From Flagellimonas_B algarum (lineage in GTDB: Bacteria; Bacteroidota; Bacteroidia; Flavobacteriales; Flavobacteriaceae): a stretch of 64,000 nucleotides of DNA. Location of the stretch: the NCBI RefSeq assembly GCF_040513375.1, contig NZ_JBEVTG010000002.1:806001-870000 (forward strand), written 5' to 3'. The notes beneath the pieces were generated by a model. That model had not been told where the DNA came from, searched no databases, and was given only the letters and a program-made list of their open reading frames with translations. Positions 43,642 through 51,914 of the stretch are shown in pieces; position 1 is the stretch's first letter; the number at the start of each line of letters is the position of its first letter. The position numbers and the translations under genes were made by a program.

Positions 43642-44757
43642 ATGAGGGTGTACTTTTTCCTAATACTCTTTTCCATGATAGTTTCCCAAACGGAAGCCTA
43701 TTCGCAATCCGAACCAACGCTGTTGGTTCCAGATGACATCCATGGAACGGTTCAATTGGATATTTCCGCTTTCGTAAATACCGGTACGGAAAAACCCAGC
43801 TATAATCACCTAGCGGTTTTTGTGTCGGATGAGAACGAAAAATATGGTGCGATCCCGGTGCAAGGAAGACATACCGTTGAGGGCGATTATTTGGTCTTTA
43901 CCCCATTTTTCCCCTTCGAAAGAGGGTTGGCCTATGTGGTGCGGTTTAAACAGTTCGACACTGAAATCGGCCATTCGTATCGATCGTTTTTCTTCGAAGG
44001 GCAACAGCCATCCCATGAAGTAAAGGTCTTGGGCATTTATCCTTCCGGCAATGTGCTTCCTGAGAACCTGCTTCGATTTTACATCCATTTCAATACACCG
44101 ATGAAAAAGGGAATGGCTATGGATTACATCACGCTTTCCGATGCCGCCGGAACTAGTGTTCCGAACTCCTTTATGGAATTCAAACAAGAACTATGGAGCC
44201 CTGATGGAAAAAGGCTTACCCTCCTTTTCGATCCGGGAAGGATAAAAAGAGGGGTCTCAACCCATATGCAGCTAGGCCCTGCCTTGCTTGAAGGCGATCG
44301 GTTTTACTTGACGGTATCTGAAGCATGGCAAAATGTTTTTGGAGCAACGTTGTCAAAAAAGACCACAAAAGAATTCTTGGTCGGTGTTGCAAATCGAACT
44401 GCTATCGACCTTAGGAACTGGCAAATACATCGGCCAAAAGTCAGAAGTCTCGAACCCTTGACCATCATATTCGACAGAGCCATGGATCATGCCCTATTGC
44501 AATCCATGATCACAATTGAAGGGGAGGTCAAGAAATCCATCGCCGGCCAATGGGAAGTCCATGGGCTAGAACACCGGATTCAATTTGTTCCATCAGAAGA
44601 GTGGCAGCAAGGATCGTATCGGATCATCGTGGATAGCCGCCTTGAAGATGTGGCTGGCAATAACCTGCAAAACCCCCTTGATCAGATCAAAAGGGAGAGA
44701 GGGAGCGATTCCCCAACGCATCAAACCATCGAATTCCAATTGGGTTTGGAACATTAA
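43642..44757 (+). CDS. Secreted protein with Ig-like (SbsA-type) domains
   Basis: A 371-residue exported protein starting at ATG 43642 with signal peptide MRVYFFLILFSMIVSQTEA; the longer frame from 43525 would hide the signal. It contains bacterial Ig-like segments: VKVLGIYPSGNVLPENLLRFYIHFNTPMKKG and a second copy EPLTIIFDRAMDHALLQ, the pattern of SbsA/Big_5 domains that end with DVAGNNL. It is 132 bp after the previous gene on the same strand. The function is unknown; a binding role is inferred. Confidence 0.78.
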   Translation: MRVYFFLILFSMIVSQTEAYSQSEPTLLVPDDIHGTVQLDISAFVNTGTEKPSYNHLAVFVSDENEKYGAIPVQGRHTVEGDYLVFTPFFPFERGLAYVVRFKQFDTEIGHSYRSFFFEGQQPSHEVKVLGIYPSGNVLPENLLRFYIHFNTPMKKGMAMDYITLSDAAGTSVPNSFMEFKQELWSPDGKRLTLLFDPGRIKRGVSTHMQLGPALLEGDRFYLTVSEAWQNVFGATLSKKTTKEFLVGVANRTAIDLRNWQIHRPKVRSLEPLTIIFDRAMDHALLQSMITIEGEVKKSIAGQWEVHGLEHRIQFVPSEEWQQGSYRIIVDSRLEDVAGNNLQNPLDQIKRERGSDSPTHQTIEFQLGLEH

Positions 44758-44980
44758 ATACCACGCACGCATCTTTATCGGATGTCCTTGATGCTTCTGG
44801 CAGTCATCATTTGGATGGTGTTTTTTTTGGATTTTACCCCTACCATCGCTTTCTCGGTCTGATTTTCAGCCGTATAATGTGCATGGATTACGGGGCTTGA
44901 CCGAAATCATACACAGATGAGATGACTTGACCCACCTGGATTGATATGCTACGCTACTCTTCACGCCAAAAGATCTCGAA

Positions 44981-46444
44981 CTACTTAGTTTGTAACCCAC
45001 GAATTAGATTGGTCAATTCTTCATTATAGTATCCTTCATTTTTCTCATTGAATGTGATCGCCTTTTTATAGCATTTGATGGCATTCAGTGAATCTTTTCG
45101 GGCTTCGTATACTTCTCCCAATGCGGCAAAGGCCACCCACCAGTCCGGATTGGCTGCTGCATTCAACTCGAATATTTTCATGGCTTTTTCGAAGTCATCG
45201 TTCCAGACAAAGGAATTTCCGATTGCGTTGATATTCCATTTTAAATTTTCAAATCGAAACTTCGGGTTTTCCCTTTTGAGTTTCTTGAACGTCTGTAAGG
45301 CCTCATCGAACTCTTCTTTTTCAATCAGGCCCAACACATTATACTCCAATGTTGCGCCCTGGGCCCGTAATTTCGGCAGTGTTAGCCTGGCAATATCATT
45401 CACGATAATATCATAGGCTGGAGTCACGTACCCGTTCGATAAAAGTATGATCGAGGTATTGCTTTCAGGGAAGAATCGATACGCAGCCAGGTTTCCCCCT
45501 GAAAAACCAAATGACTTTTGGGCATTGATCGGATAACTCCCCCAACCGTGCAAAAAATCTTCTTTTTGATACTTAAAATCGTTCGTGTATTCAAAAGGGG
45601 ACCACATTTTGGATTTGGTTTGCTCATCCAAAAGAAGCGTTTTTTTCAGCTTCCCGTCCCATTTGATAAATTCATCAAGGGTAAGGTTCAACCCATTGCC
45701 CGAATGCCCTCTAGCACCGTTGTTATCGGTCGCCTTGACAAACCCTTTGCTTTTACCCTCGTAAAAATATCGCGTCGCACGATTTGGCAATACCTCTTGT
45801 GAATTGGAAGAAAACAGCACCCCTTCATTACCACCTGCAAATTGATTTTTGAGGATAAACCCCTCAAATGTAGCACCTGTTATTTTTTCAATGATCTGGG
45901 CAAGTAACCAATAGTTGGTTTGGTTATAGCGAAACTGATATCCGGTCTCGAACTCCATGTTATCATCGAATAATTTCGCCATCAGGTCTTCATCCGATAA
46001 AGTGCTTTCATATTTGAGGATATCCGGAAGCCCTGATGAATGGCTCAACAGGTTCTTAATTTTGATTTTCTGCCAAGCTTCGGGCAAATCATCGAGGTAA
46101 GTGGCCAAGGTATCATCCAATCGTAATGCTCCGTTTTCGATCAACTGAAAGACCCCTGTCGTAGTGATCAGTTTCGTAGCAGAGAAAATCCGGAATAAGG
46201 TGTTTTTATCAACAGGAACGTTTTCTTCCAACGACGCCTTGCCATAGTAGGCTTCAAAAAGGATCCCATCATCTTGAACAACCGCCAGGGCCAAACCAGG
46301 GATTTGATGATGTGCGATGGTTTTTTTGAGGTAAAAATCAATTTCCTGCTTCAATTCCTGGGCATGGAGTTGATTCGCATTGAATACACACAAAAAGCTG
46401 TTGGCTAGAAGGATAAGGATCGATAATCGTTTTAGTTGTTTCAT
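44981..46444 (-). CDS. Serine hydrolase (beta-lactamase/PBP-like) with TPR tail
   Basis: A 487-residue exported protein: signal peptide to about residue 28, beta-lactamase-fold hydrolase domain (about 35-360), then tetratricopeptide-like repeats (about 385-485; FEKAMKIFELNAAANPDWW, LNAIKCYKKAITFNEKN). The nucleophile motif SxxK is SATK at 88-91. The second motif is YNQ (173-175) where YxN is usual, and the third region reads FGFSGG where HxGG is typical. These changes suggest an esterase or peptidase specificity different from beta-lactam cleavage, or reduced activity. The gene is monocistronic by spacing. Confidence 0.9.
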   Translation of the reverse strand: MKQLKRLSILILLANSFLCVFNANQLHAQELKQEIDFYLKKTIAHHQIPGLALAVVQDDGILFEAYYGKASLEENVPVDKNTLFRIFSATKLITTTGVFQLIENGALRLDDTLATYLDDLPEAWQKIKIKNLLSHSSGLPDILKYESTLSDEDLMAKLFDDNMEFETGYQFRYNQTNYWLLAQIIEKITGATFEGFILKNQFAGGNEGVLFSSNSQEVLPNRATRYFYEGKSKGFVKATDNNGARGHSGNGLNLTLDEFIKWDGKLKKTLLLDEQTKSKMWSPFEYTNDFKYQKEDFLHGWGSYPINAQKSFGFSGGNLAAYRFFPESNTSIILLSNGYVTPAYDIIVNDIARLTLPKLRAQGATLEYNVLGLIEKEEFDEALQTFKKLKRENPKFRFENLKWNINAIGNSFVWNDDFEKAMKIFELNAAANPDWWVAFAALGEVYEARKDSLNAIKCYKKAITFNEKNEGYYNEELTNLIRGLQTK

Positions 46445-46630
46445 TTTTTGTTGCTTTTAGTTTACAAGAGGACTATTAAAAAAATCGCTTGTTGCAGATT
46501 GGATGGTGGAACCACAACATACCGATCTGGATATATGGAACTGGATTGAGGTTTAATACATGATTCGTATGAGGTATGGACTATTCTTCATTTTGGAAAA
46601 TCGGACGATCCAATACATGGGCAAGGGCAA

Positions 46631-47173
46631 CTAGCGTATTGGGGGATCATCTTCCAGAATCGCATAATGAAAGTTATCCCTCCATTTCCCCCGAATGGGG
46701 AGTATTTTTCTCCGTCTTCCTTCCCTTGTCATTCCGGATTTTTCGAGAACCCGGATGGAAGCTATATTTTCAGTGTCAACCCCGGCTTCGATCCTATGAA
46801 GCTTGAAGTCTTCGAAACCGGATTTTATCAAGCGCTTTGATACTTCAGTGGCAAACCCTTTTCCCCAAAAAGAAGGCATCAGCTTATAATAGATTTCACC
46901 GATCGAAAATTGATCAAGGGACAGGGTCATTCCCGCAATACCCACAAAGGCACCGGTACTCTTTAGGACGATTTTCCACAAATAGAACTTTCTTGGTTTG
47001 GTCACCTTCGCTTCAACCAAGTGCTTAATCGCTCCTTTCGTTTCTTCAATGCTTTTTGGAATCGGAAGGGTATTGTATTCGGCTACCGCATCGAAAGAAT
47101 GCAAGAGATGGATTTCCGTTACGTCTGCCCATGAAACTTCTTCTAATTTCAATCGTTTTGATTCAAGTGTCAT
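46631..47173 (-). CDS. GNAT family N-acetyltransferase (RimJ/RimL type)
   Basis: A 180-residue cytoplasmic enzyme that transfers acetyl groups from acetyl-CoA. The opening ESKRLKLEEVSWADVTEI, the central GEIYYKLMPSFWGKGFATEVSKRL (acetyl-CoA binding loop, about 90-115) and ENIASIRVLEKSGMTREGRRR (about 136-156) are typical of the RimJ/RimL subgroup (Acetyltransf_3). The substrate is unknown. It lies on the same strand as the CPBP gene 54 bp upstream. Confidence 0.92.
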   Translation of the reverse strand: MTLESKRLKLEEVSWADVTEIHLLHSFDAVAEYNTLPIPKSIEETKGAIKHLVEAKVTKPRKFYLWKIVLKSTGAFVGIAGMTLSLDQFSIGEIYYKLMPSFWGKGFATEVSKRLIKSGFEDFKLHRIEAGVDTENIASIRVLEKSGMTREGRRRKILPIRGKWRDNFHYAILEDDPPIR

Positions 47174-47227
47174 GAAAATCCGTTTTTGATAGGTTCGCTT
47201 TTTAAACTAGTGTAATCCGCTACTGTT

Positions 47228-48049
47228 CTAACTGGTAGTGGTTCGATCTACATGCTCAGATTGGATATCCAGCCTGTTTCTTTTAATCAGAAATAAAGAA
47301 TAGATCAAGCAGGGCAGGACGAGGAGAACGGTTAAGATGCTATTTTCCAATGAGGTGGGATCACTGATCTTTTTTTGGATCGGAATTCCCGCCTTATCTA
47401 ATTTGGCTGCAAAGTCTATGAGCGTGTGGATAATGATCAAGGGGTATATCCTCTTGGTAAGGAGTAGCACCAGGCCGAAAAGCATTCCGATAAAACCGGC
47501 AAAAAACACCTGGGAAATTTCACCGTAGATCCCTTTATCGAACCTGATCAAATGGATCAAGCCAAAAAGGATCGAGGAGATCACTACGGAAACGACAACG
47601 CCCTTCTTGGTTCCGGATGACGTCTTTATCAACATGGATTGAACTACCCCCCTAAAACCCAATTCTTCAGAAATACCGACCGAAAGGCAATACAAAAGAA
47701 GGATCGCCATATTGCTCCATTGCACCTTTTCATAGAGGTCATCCATAAACAAGGCATTCAATAAGACGAGATAAAGGAGCGGAAACAGCAGGACTCCTTT
47801 TTTAGTCATGGGGTCTTGGGTCAGTCCTGCCAAGCCAAGAAGTCCGTTGGCCTTTATGAAATAGCAGGAAACGACAATCATTATCAGATTGATTCCAAAC
47901 CCTAATAACAGATGTACATTATAATCATCAATAGTCCGCTCCAAAAGGAAATTGACGAAGTATTCCCTTATGAGGACGAGACCGATCAGGATGACCAGGA
48001 AAACAAGAAGTTGATTCAGGTGTTTGCGCATCGCGAATAGAAATTCCAT
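47228..48049 (-). CDS. CPBP family intramembrane glutamic endopeptidase
   Basis: A 273-residue membrane protein with about eight hydrophobic segments. The CPBP (Abi, CAAX-protease-like) active-site motifs are present: EELGFRG with Glu128-Glu129 and Arg133, FGLIHL with His166, and IIIHTLIDF with His208. Such proteins process prenylated or peptide substrates, or act in bacteriocin self-protection. The AraC-type regulator 57 bp upstream reads in the same direction. The start is ATG 48049 or ATG 48031 (MRKHLNQLL). Confidence 0.93.
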   Translation of the reverse strand: MEFLFAMRKHLNQLLVFLVILIGLVLIREYFVNFLLERTIDDYNVHLLLGFGINLIMIVVSCYFIKANGLLGLAGLTQDPMTKKGVLLFPLLYLVLLNALFMDDLYEKVQWSNMAILLLYCLSVGISEELGFRGVVQSMLIKTSSGTKKGVVVSVVISSILFGLIHLIRFDKGIYGEISQVFFAGFIGMLFGLVLLLTKRIYPLIIIHTLIDFAAKLDKAGIPIQKKISDPTSLENSILTVLLVLPCLIYSLFLIKRNRLDIQSEHVDRTTTS

Positions 48050-48106
48050 TTCCCCACAAAAGAACCGGAATTCCCATACTGAAAGGGTACATAGTATCCA
48101 AAGGAA

Positions 48107-49249
48107 CTAATTACCGCTTAGTTTTTTGCGATATGTCGAAGGGGAGTACCCTGTAGATTTTTTAAAAGCCCGGTAAAAACTGGTTTTTGAGGTAAACCCA
48201 CAATCATAGGCAATCGCGATCAAGGTGTACCGTAAAGCGTCTTTTGAATGCAAGCGTTCTTTGACCTCATTCACCCTATAGGTGTTGATAAAGTCGTAAA
48301 AGTTGGTCTCAAGATTGTTATTCAGCAATTCAGAGAGTTTCTTATCTGAAGTCTGCAATAAATCAGCGGTCTTTTTCAAGGTCAGCTGCTCATCCAAATA
48401 GGGCTTGTCATTCTTGAAAATAGCATAAAGCCGTTCTTTTAGCCCTTCAATTTCATTTGATGTCAATCTAGACCTTTGGTACGGTTTTTTAACGTTTCCC
48501 TTGGTCGGCCCTATGTCCAATTGGTCATCCTCAATGAAGATTTTCGATTGATTAAACCCGTAATACCCTAGATAAGTGAGCAAAAGTGTCACGAGTAACA
48601 AACTAAAAATGTAACTGTAATAATTGAGTTCAAAATCAAAGATCAACTCAATGATCATGGTGCAGAAGTAGATAAGGCTGGTAGCGAAAATCCCTAAAAT
48701 CAAATTTCGAATCCACAAAAAGTCCTGTTGATCGAACGTCGAGAAATTTGACTTATAAATAGTTCGATAGTTACGAAACAGATAAAATGAATAGGCCAAA
48801 TAAGCCATCAAATACAATTGTGCCACCAACAATTGCAACGCTAACGAATCTTGTAAAAATGCCACATATCGAATGAATACGGAGTCATCTATTGCATGAA
48901 GAAGTATAGGCAAAGAAACAAGAAGGAGGTATACAACCGGAATGATGAAATGGATGGTAAAGTTGCTATGCAAACCTTCCTTACTGACAAAAACATACCG
49001 GATATAAAGCAGGATCAGAGGACCAATGAACCACTCTATGCCATCCTGAAAAACGAAAGTCAGTAAAGCTATCGTTGTTAATCCATTAAGGGTCGCATAG
49101 GTATTGAGAATCAAAAAGAAGATCAGAAAAAAGATACAGATCAAGACTCGGTTGTGATTCGATGACCGATCTTTTTTTATTAATTGAAAAAGAAGAATTG
49201 AGTTAATGACAATTCCCGCGACAAGAAAGAAATGGACTTCCGTACCCAT
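48107..49249 (-). CDS. Membrane-anchored AraC family transcriptional regulator
   Basis: A 380-residue regulator. The N-terminal 235 residues hold seven hydrophobic segments, and the C-terminal 100 residues are an AraC-type double helix-turn-helix (KTADLLQTSDKKLSELLNN, YTLIAIAYDCGFTSKTSFYRAFKKSTGYSPSTYR). This 7TM-HTH layout is frequent in Flavobacteriaceae and implies signal sensing in the membrane. The CPBP gene downstream on the same strand is a plausible target. No cognate signal can be inferred. Confidence 0.93.
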   Translation of the reverse strand: MGTEVHFFLVAGIVINSILLFQLIKKDRSSNHNRVLICIFFLIFFLILNTYATLNGLTTIALLTFVFQDGIEWFIGPLILLYIRYVFVSKEGLHSNFTIHFIIPVVYLLLVSLPILLHAIDDSVFIRYVAFLQDSLALQLLVAQLYLMAYLAYSFYLFRNYRTIYKSNFSTFDQQDFLWIRNLILGIFATSLIYFCTMIIELIFDFELNYYSYIFSLLLVTLLLTYLGYYGFNQSKIFIEDDQLDIGPTKGNVKKPYQRSRLTSNEIEGLKERLYAIFKNDKPYLDEQLTLKKTADLLQTSDKKLSELLNNNLETNFYDFINTYRVNEVKERLHSKDALRYTLIAIAYDCGFTSKTSFYRAFKKSTGYSPSTYRKKLSGN

Positions 49250-49365
49250 TGGTTGAAGTTAAAAAAATTGACGTATTCAAAAACCACCCTTTCAATGAAC
49301 TTTGCGGTTCGCTTCATCCATCATGCAATTACCATCCGTTTTATAGCATATCTAAAGCCATTATG

Positions 49366-49411
49366 AAGAAAAAAAGACCTCCAAAAACGGTATCGTTCTA
49401 AGGAAGTCTTT
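49366..49411 (-). terminator. Terminator of the tRNA-Pro transcript
   Basis: On the minus strand a 10 bp stem (AAAGACTTCC pairing with GGAGGTCTTT, one G-T wobble) runs into seven T residues (the A tract at 49369-49375 on the plus strand). It begins 14 bp after the tRNA 3' end. Confidence 0.85.
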
Positions 49412-49425
49412 ATCGCTTTAGCCTG

Positions 49426-49499
49426 TCGGGATGACTGGATTCGAACCAGCGACCACGCGCACCCCATGCGCGTACGCTACCAGACTGCGCCACATCCCG
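49426..49499 (-). tRNA. tRNA-Pro (anticodon GGG)
   Basis: A 74-base cloverleaf: acceptor arms CGGGATG and CATCCCG pair perfectly, the anticodon stem is CGCGC/GCGCG with loop ATGGGGT (anticodon GGG), and the T arm contains GGTTCGAATCC. CCA is not encoded. A, followed by GGC, is the discriminator region. It stands alone, with its own terminator. No direct repeat of its 3' end was found in the flank. Confidence 0.97.
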
Positions 49500-49682
49500 C
49501 GCAATTCGCGACTGCAAAAATAGTAATTGTTATCAAATTCGATCATAGGAATTCCGACATATTTCCCCTTTCCCTCGAATGCCCCTTCAAAGCGCTAACA
49601 TCCTGTTAAGATGATTGCCGAGAACCCCTCGATTCGCTACTTTCGTTGCCGAGCGAACTTTTTGTCAACCCAACCGATTTTC

Positions 49683-50684
49683 ATGAAACGACTCCTCCCT
49701 GCCCTATTGATCATCATGCTGTTTTGCAGCCACGACATGTTTTTAAAACTGGAAGGCTTCTTCTTGCAACCCCAGGCCCAAGCCGAGGTGCAATTGTTCA
49801 ACGGCACTTTTGAAAAGAGTGAGAACGTCATCGATCGCGATCGTATGATCGATATGAGTCTGGTCGGTAACGGCCAACGCATCGCGGTTGACAGCGCCCA
49901 ATGGTTCGAAAAAGACAGCACTACCTTTTTACGTTTCACCACGGGCGATGCAGGAACCTGGGTGGCCGGGGTGTCGACCAAACCCCGATTGATCGAATTG
50001 GCGGCCCCCGATTTCAACGGGTATCTCGAACACGATGGGATCATCGACATGCTCGAGCAACGCAAAAACAACAATACGCTGGACCAAGATGCCATAGAGC
50101 GGTATTCCAAACACGTCAAAACGCTATTCCAAGTCGGCGACCAATTGTCTGACGATTGGAAGACCGTACTCGGATATCCCATCGAGTTCGTCCCGCAAGG
50201 CAACCCGTATGACCTGCATCCGGGCCATTCCCTAAAGGTGACCTTGTTGTTGGAGGGCCAGCCCCTGGCCGATCAACTGGTGTATGTGGGCCATCAACCG
50301 ACCCACGGACATACCCATAACGGCCAGCATACCCATGACGATGGCACGACCCATTCCCATAATGAAAACACGGATCATGGTCATTCACACGAGGGGGTTC
50401 GACAACTTCGTACTGACGATAATGGGCAGGTTGAGCTAGACATCGATGCGGGCGGGGTATGGTACTTGCGCACCATCCATTTGGTGACCGTTGAAGAAGC
50501 GGGACTTACCCATGAATCGAATTGGGCGACCTTGACTTTTGCCGTGGGCGAAGGTCATGCCCATGAACATGACACCGAGACCCACCACCACCATGAAGAG
50601 GGCTTGGCCTCGTATTGGTATTGGATCGGCAGTGTCATGCTGATCATCCTATTCTTTGTTGGGTTCAACCGTAAGAAGAAATAA
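49683..50684 (+). CDS. DUF4198-type His-rich metal-associated protein
   Basis: A 333-residue exported protein starting at ATG 49683; an earlier in-frame ATG at 49611 would place 24 residues before the signal peptide. The domain matches DUF4198/NikM-like periplasmic proteins. A long His-rich stretch (about residues 204-238; HGHTHNGQHTHDDG, HSHNENTDHGHSHEG) and a second one (about 289-304; HEHDTETHHHHEEG) can bind metal. A C-terminal membrane segment (about 309-330) anchors it with a basic tail (NRKKK). It overlaps no gene but precedes the HupE/UreJ permease by 10 bp, so the pair is an operon for metal uptake or export. Confidence 0.88.
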   Translation: MKRLLPALLIIMLFCSHDMFLKLEGFFLQPQAQAEVQLFNGTFEKSENVIDRDRMIDMSLVGNGQRIAVDSAQWFEKDSTTFLRFTTGDAGTWVAGVSTKPRLIELAAPDFNGYLEHDGIIDMLEQRKNNNTLDQDAIERYSKHVKTLFQVGDQLSDDWKTVLGYPIEFVPQGNPYDLHPGHSLKVTLLLEGQPLADQLVYVGHQPTHGHTHNGQHTHDDGTTHSHNENTDHGHSHEGVRQLRTDDNGQVELDIDAGGVWYLRTIHLVTVEEAGLTHESNWATLTFAVGEGHAHEHDTETHHHHEEGLASYWYWIGSVMLIILFFVGFNRKKK

Positions 50685-50694
50685 GCCGAAACCC

Positions 50695-51378
50695 ATGTTC
50701 AAAATCAACCGGAACCTACCCACCCTGTTGTTGTTGCTACTGCCTTTAGGGCTGTTGGCCCATGATGTAAGCGGGGCCGACCGCCAGACCTTGTTGGATG
50801 GGGGCCTTTGGGCCTATCTATGGGTCGGGGCCAAACATATGGTCACCGGCTACGACCACCTGCTGTTCTTGGTCGGGGTCATCTTCTACCTCTCGGGCTT
50901 CAAAGACATCGTCAAGTTCATCACGGTGTTCACCATTGGGCACAGCATCACCTTGACCGGGGCGACCTATTTGGGGATCCAAGTCAATGAACATCTCGTC
51001 GACGCGGTCATCGGGCTGAGTGTGTTGTATAAGGGTTTTGAGAATCTAGGGGGGTTCAAAAAATGCTTCGGTGTCGATTCACCGAACCTTCTTCTCATGG
51101 TGTTCCTTTTTGGACTGATCCATGGGATGGGCCTATCGACACGACTGCAATCCTTCGATATCGGGGAAGCCGATTTTCTAGGCCGTATCTTAAGTTTTAA
51201 CCTAGGTGTCGAACTCGGGCAGGTCGCGGTACTGATACCGGTTATTTTCTTCATCCAACAATGGCGGAAACGAGATAGTTATGAAGCTTTTTACAAAGCA
51301 GTCAACCTCTACTTGGTCATCGCCGGGGTCGCCTTAACGGCCTATCAGATCTGGCAGTATGCCCATGGTGCGCATTGA
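50695..51378 (+). CDS. HupE/UreJ family permease
   Basis: A 227-residue membrane protein with a cleavable signal and about six membrane segments. The family signature is KHMVTGYDHLLFLVGVIFY (about residues 47-65), followed by FTIGHSITLTG (80-90) and GLIHGMGLS. HupE/UreJ proteins transport nickel or cobalt; in Bacteroidota, other metals are possible. The ATG 50695 lies 10 bp after the DUF4198 stop codon. An in-frame GTG or TTG farther upstream (50656) is inside the previous gene and less likely. The His-rich partner suggests metal delivery in the periplasm. Confidence 0.9.
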   Translation: MFKINRNLPTLLLLLLPLGLLAHDVSGADRQTLLDGGLWAYLWVGAKHMVTGYDHLLFLVGVIFYLSGFKDIVKFITVFTIGHSITLTGATYLGIQVNEHLVDAVIGLSVLYKGFENLGGFKKCFGVDSPNLLLMVFLFGLIHGMGLSTRLQSFDIGEADFLGRILSFNLGVELGQVAVLIPVIFFIQQWRKRDSYEAFYKAVNLYLVIAGVALTAYQIWQYAHGAH

Positions 51379-51440
51379 TTCCTACCCCATCTTAGGGTAC
51401 ATACTATGGAATTCGTTTGGTTCGGAAATTGGGCACCGCC

Positions 51441-51740
51441 TTATTTCCCGGATAGGAATTCATGGATTTCGTGAAACAGCGCTTCTCGGGCTTCCGCTGA
51501 ATCATTCGACGGATTGAACATAAAATAACTGATGGTCTGCTCGTGGCAGAATTCATCTAAGTTCTGGCCCTTCCATGCACCGTAGCTCATCAATAAGGTC
51601 GTGTAATCGATTTTGTACGGTTTGTTTTCCGACGAAAGTCCGCTGAGTATCAAACTTAACTTCAATAAGGAGGTTTCATCAAGCGCCGATTCGGCATCAA
51701 ACAAAAAAGAAGGAATGTGAGGTGGGGTCTTTTTGTTCAT
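51441..51740 (-). CDS. Small hypothetical protein
   Basis: A 99-residue soluble protein, slightly acidic, without signal or membrane segment. It contains KLSLILSGLSSENKPYKIDY and a conserved-looking QTISYFMFNPSNDS. It resembles no family I know. It lies downstream of the giant 2772-residue gene on the opposite side of its stop codon, converging on the permease gene. Confidence 0.6.
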   Translation of the reverse strand: MNKKTPPHIPSFLFDAESALDETSLLKLSLILSGLSSENKPYKIDYTTLLMSYGAWKGQNLDEFCHEQTISYFMFNPSNDSAEAREALFHEIHEFLSGK

Positions 51741-51914
51741 CTAAGGTATTAAGGTATAAAGGATGGAAGCGCCGAAGCGCTTGCATAACAAAATAAACCA
51801 ATAAAAGCATGCCATGTTCAGTTGCGCCAATGAACCGTCATTTTTTTATGTTGAATGGTTTAATTCTAGATTTAAAAGGTGTAAGCTCACGCCATGTACC
51901 AACTTAAAACGGTA

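Noticed and set aside
49426..49499. tRNA-Pro as the attachment site of an integrated element
   Set aside because: No duplicated tRNA 3' end and no integrase gene are found next to it; composition on both sides is host-like.
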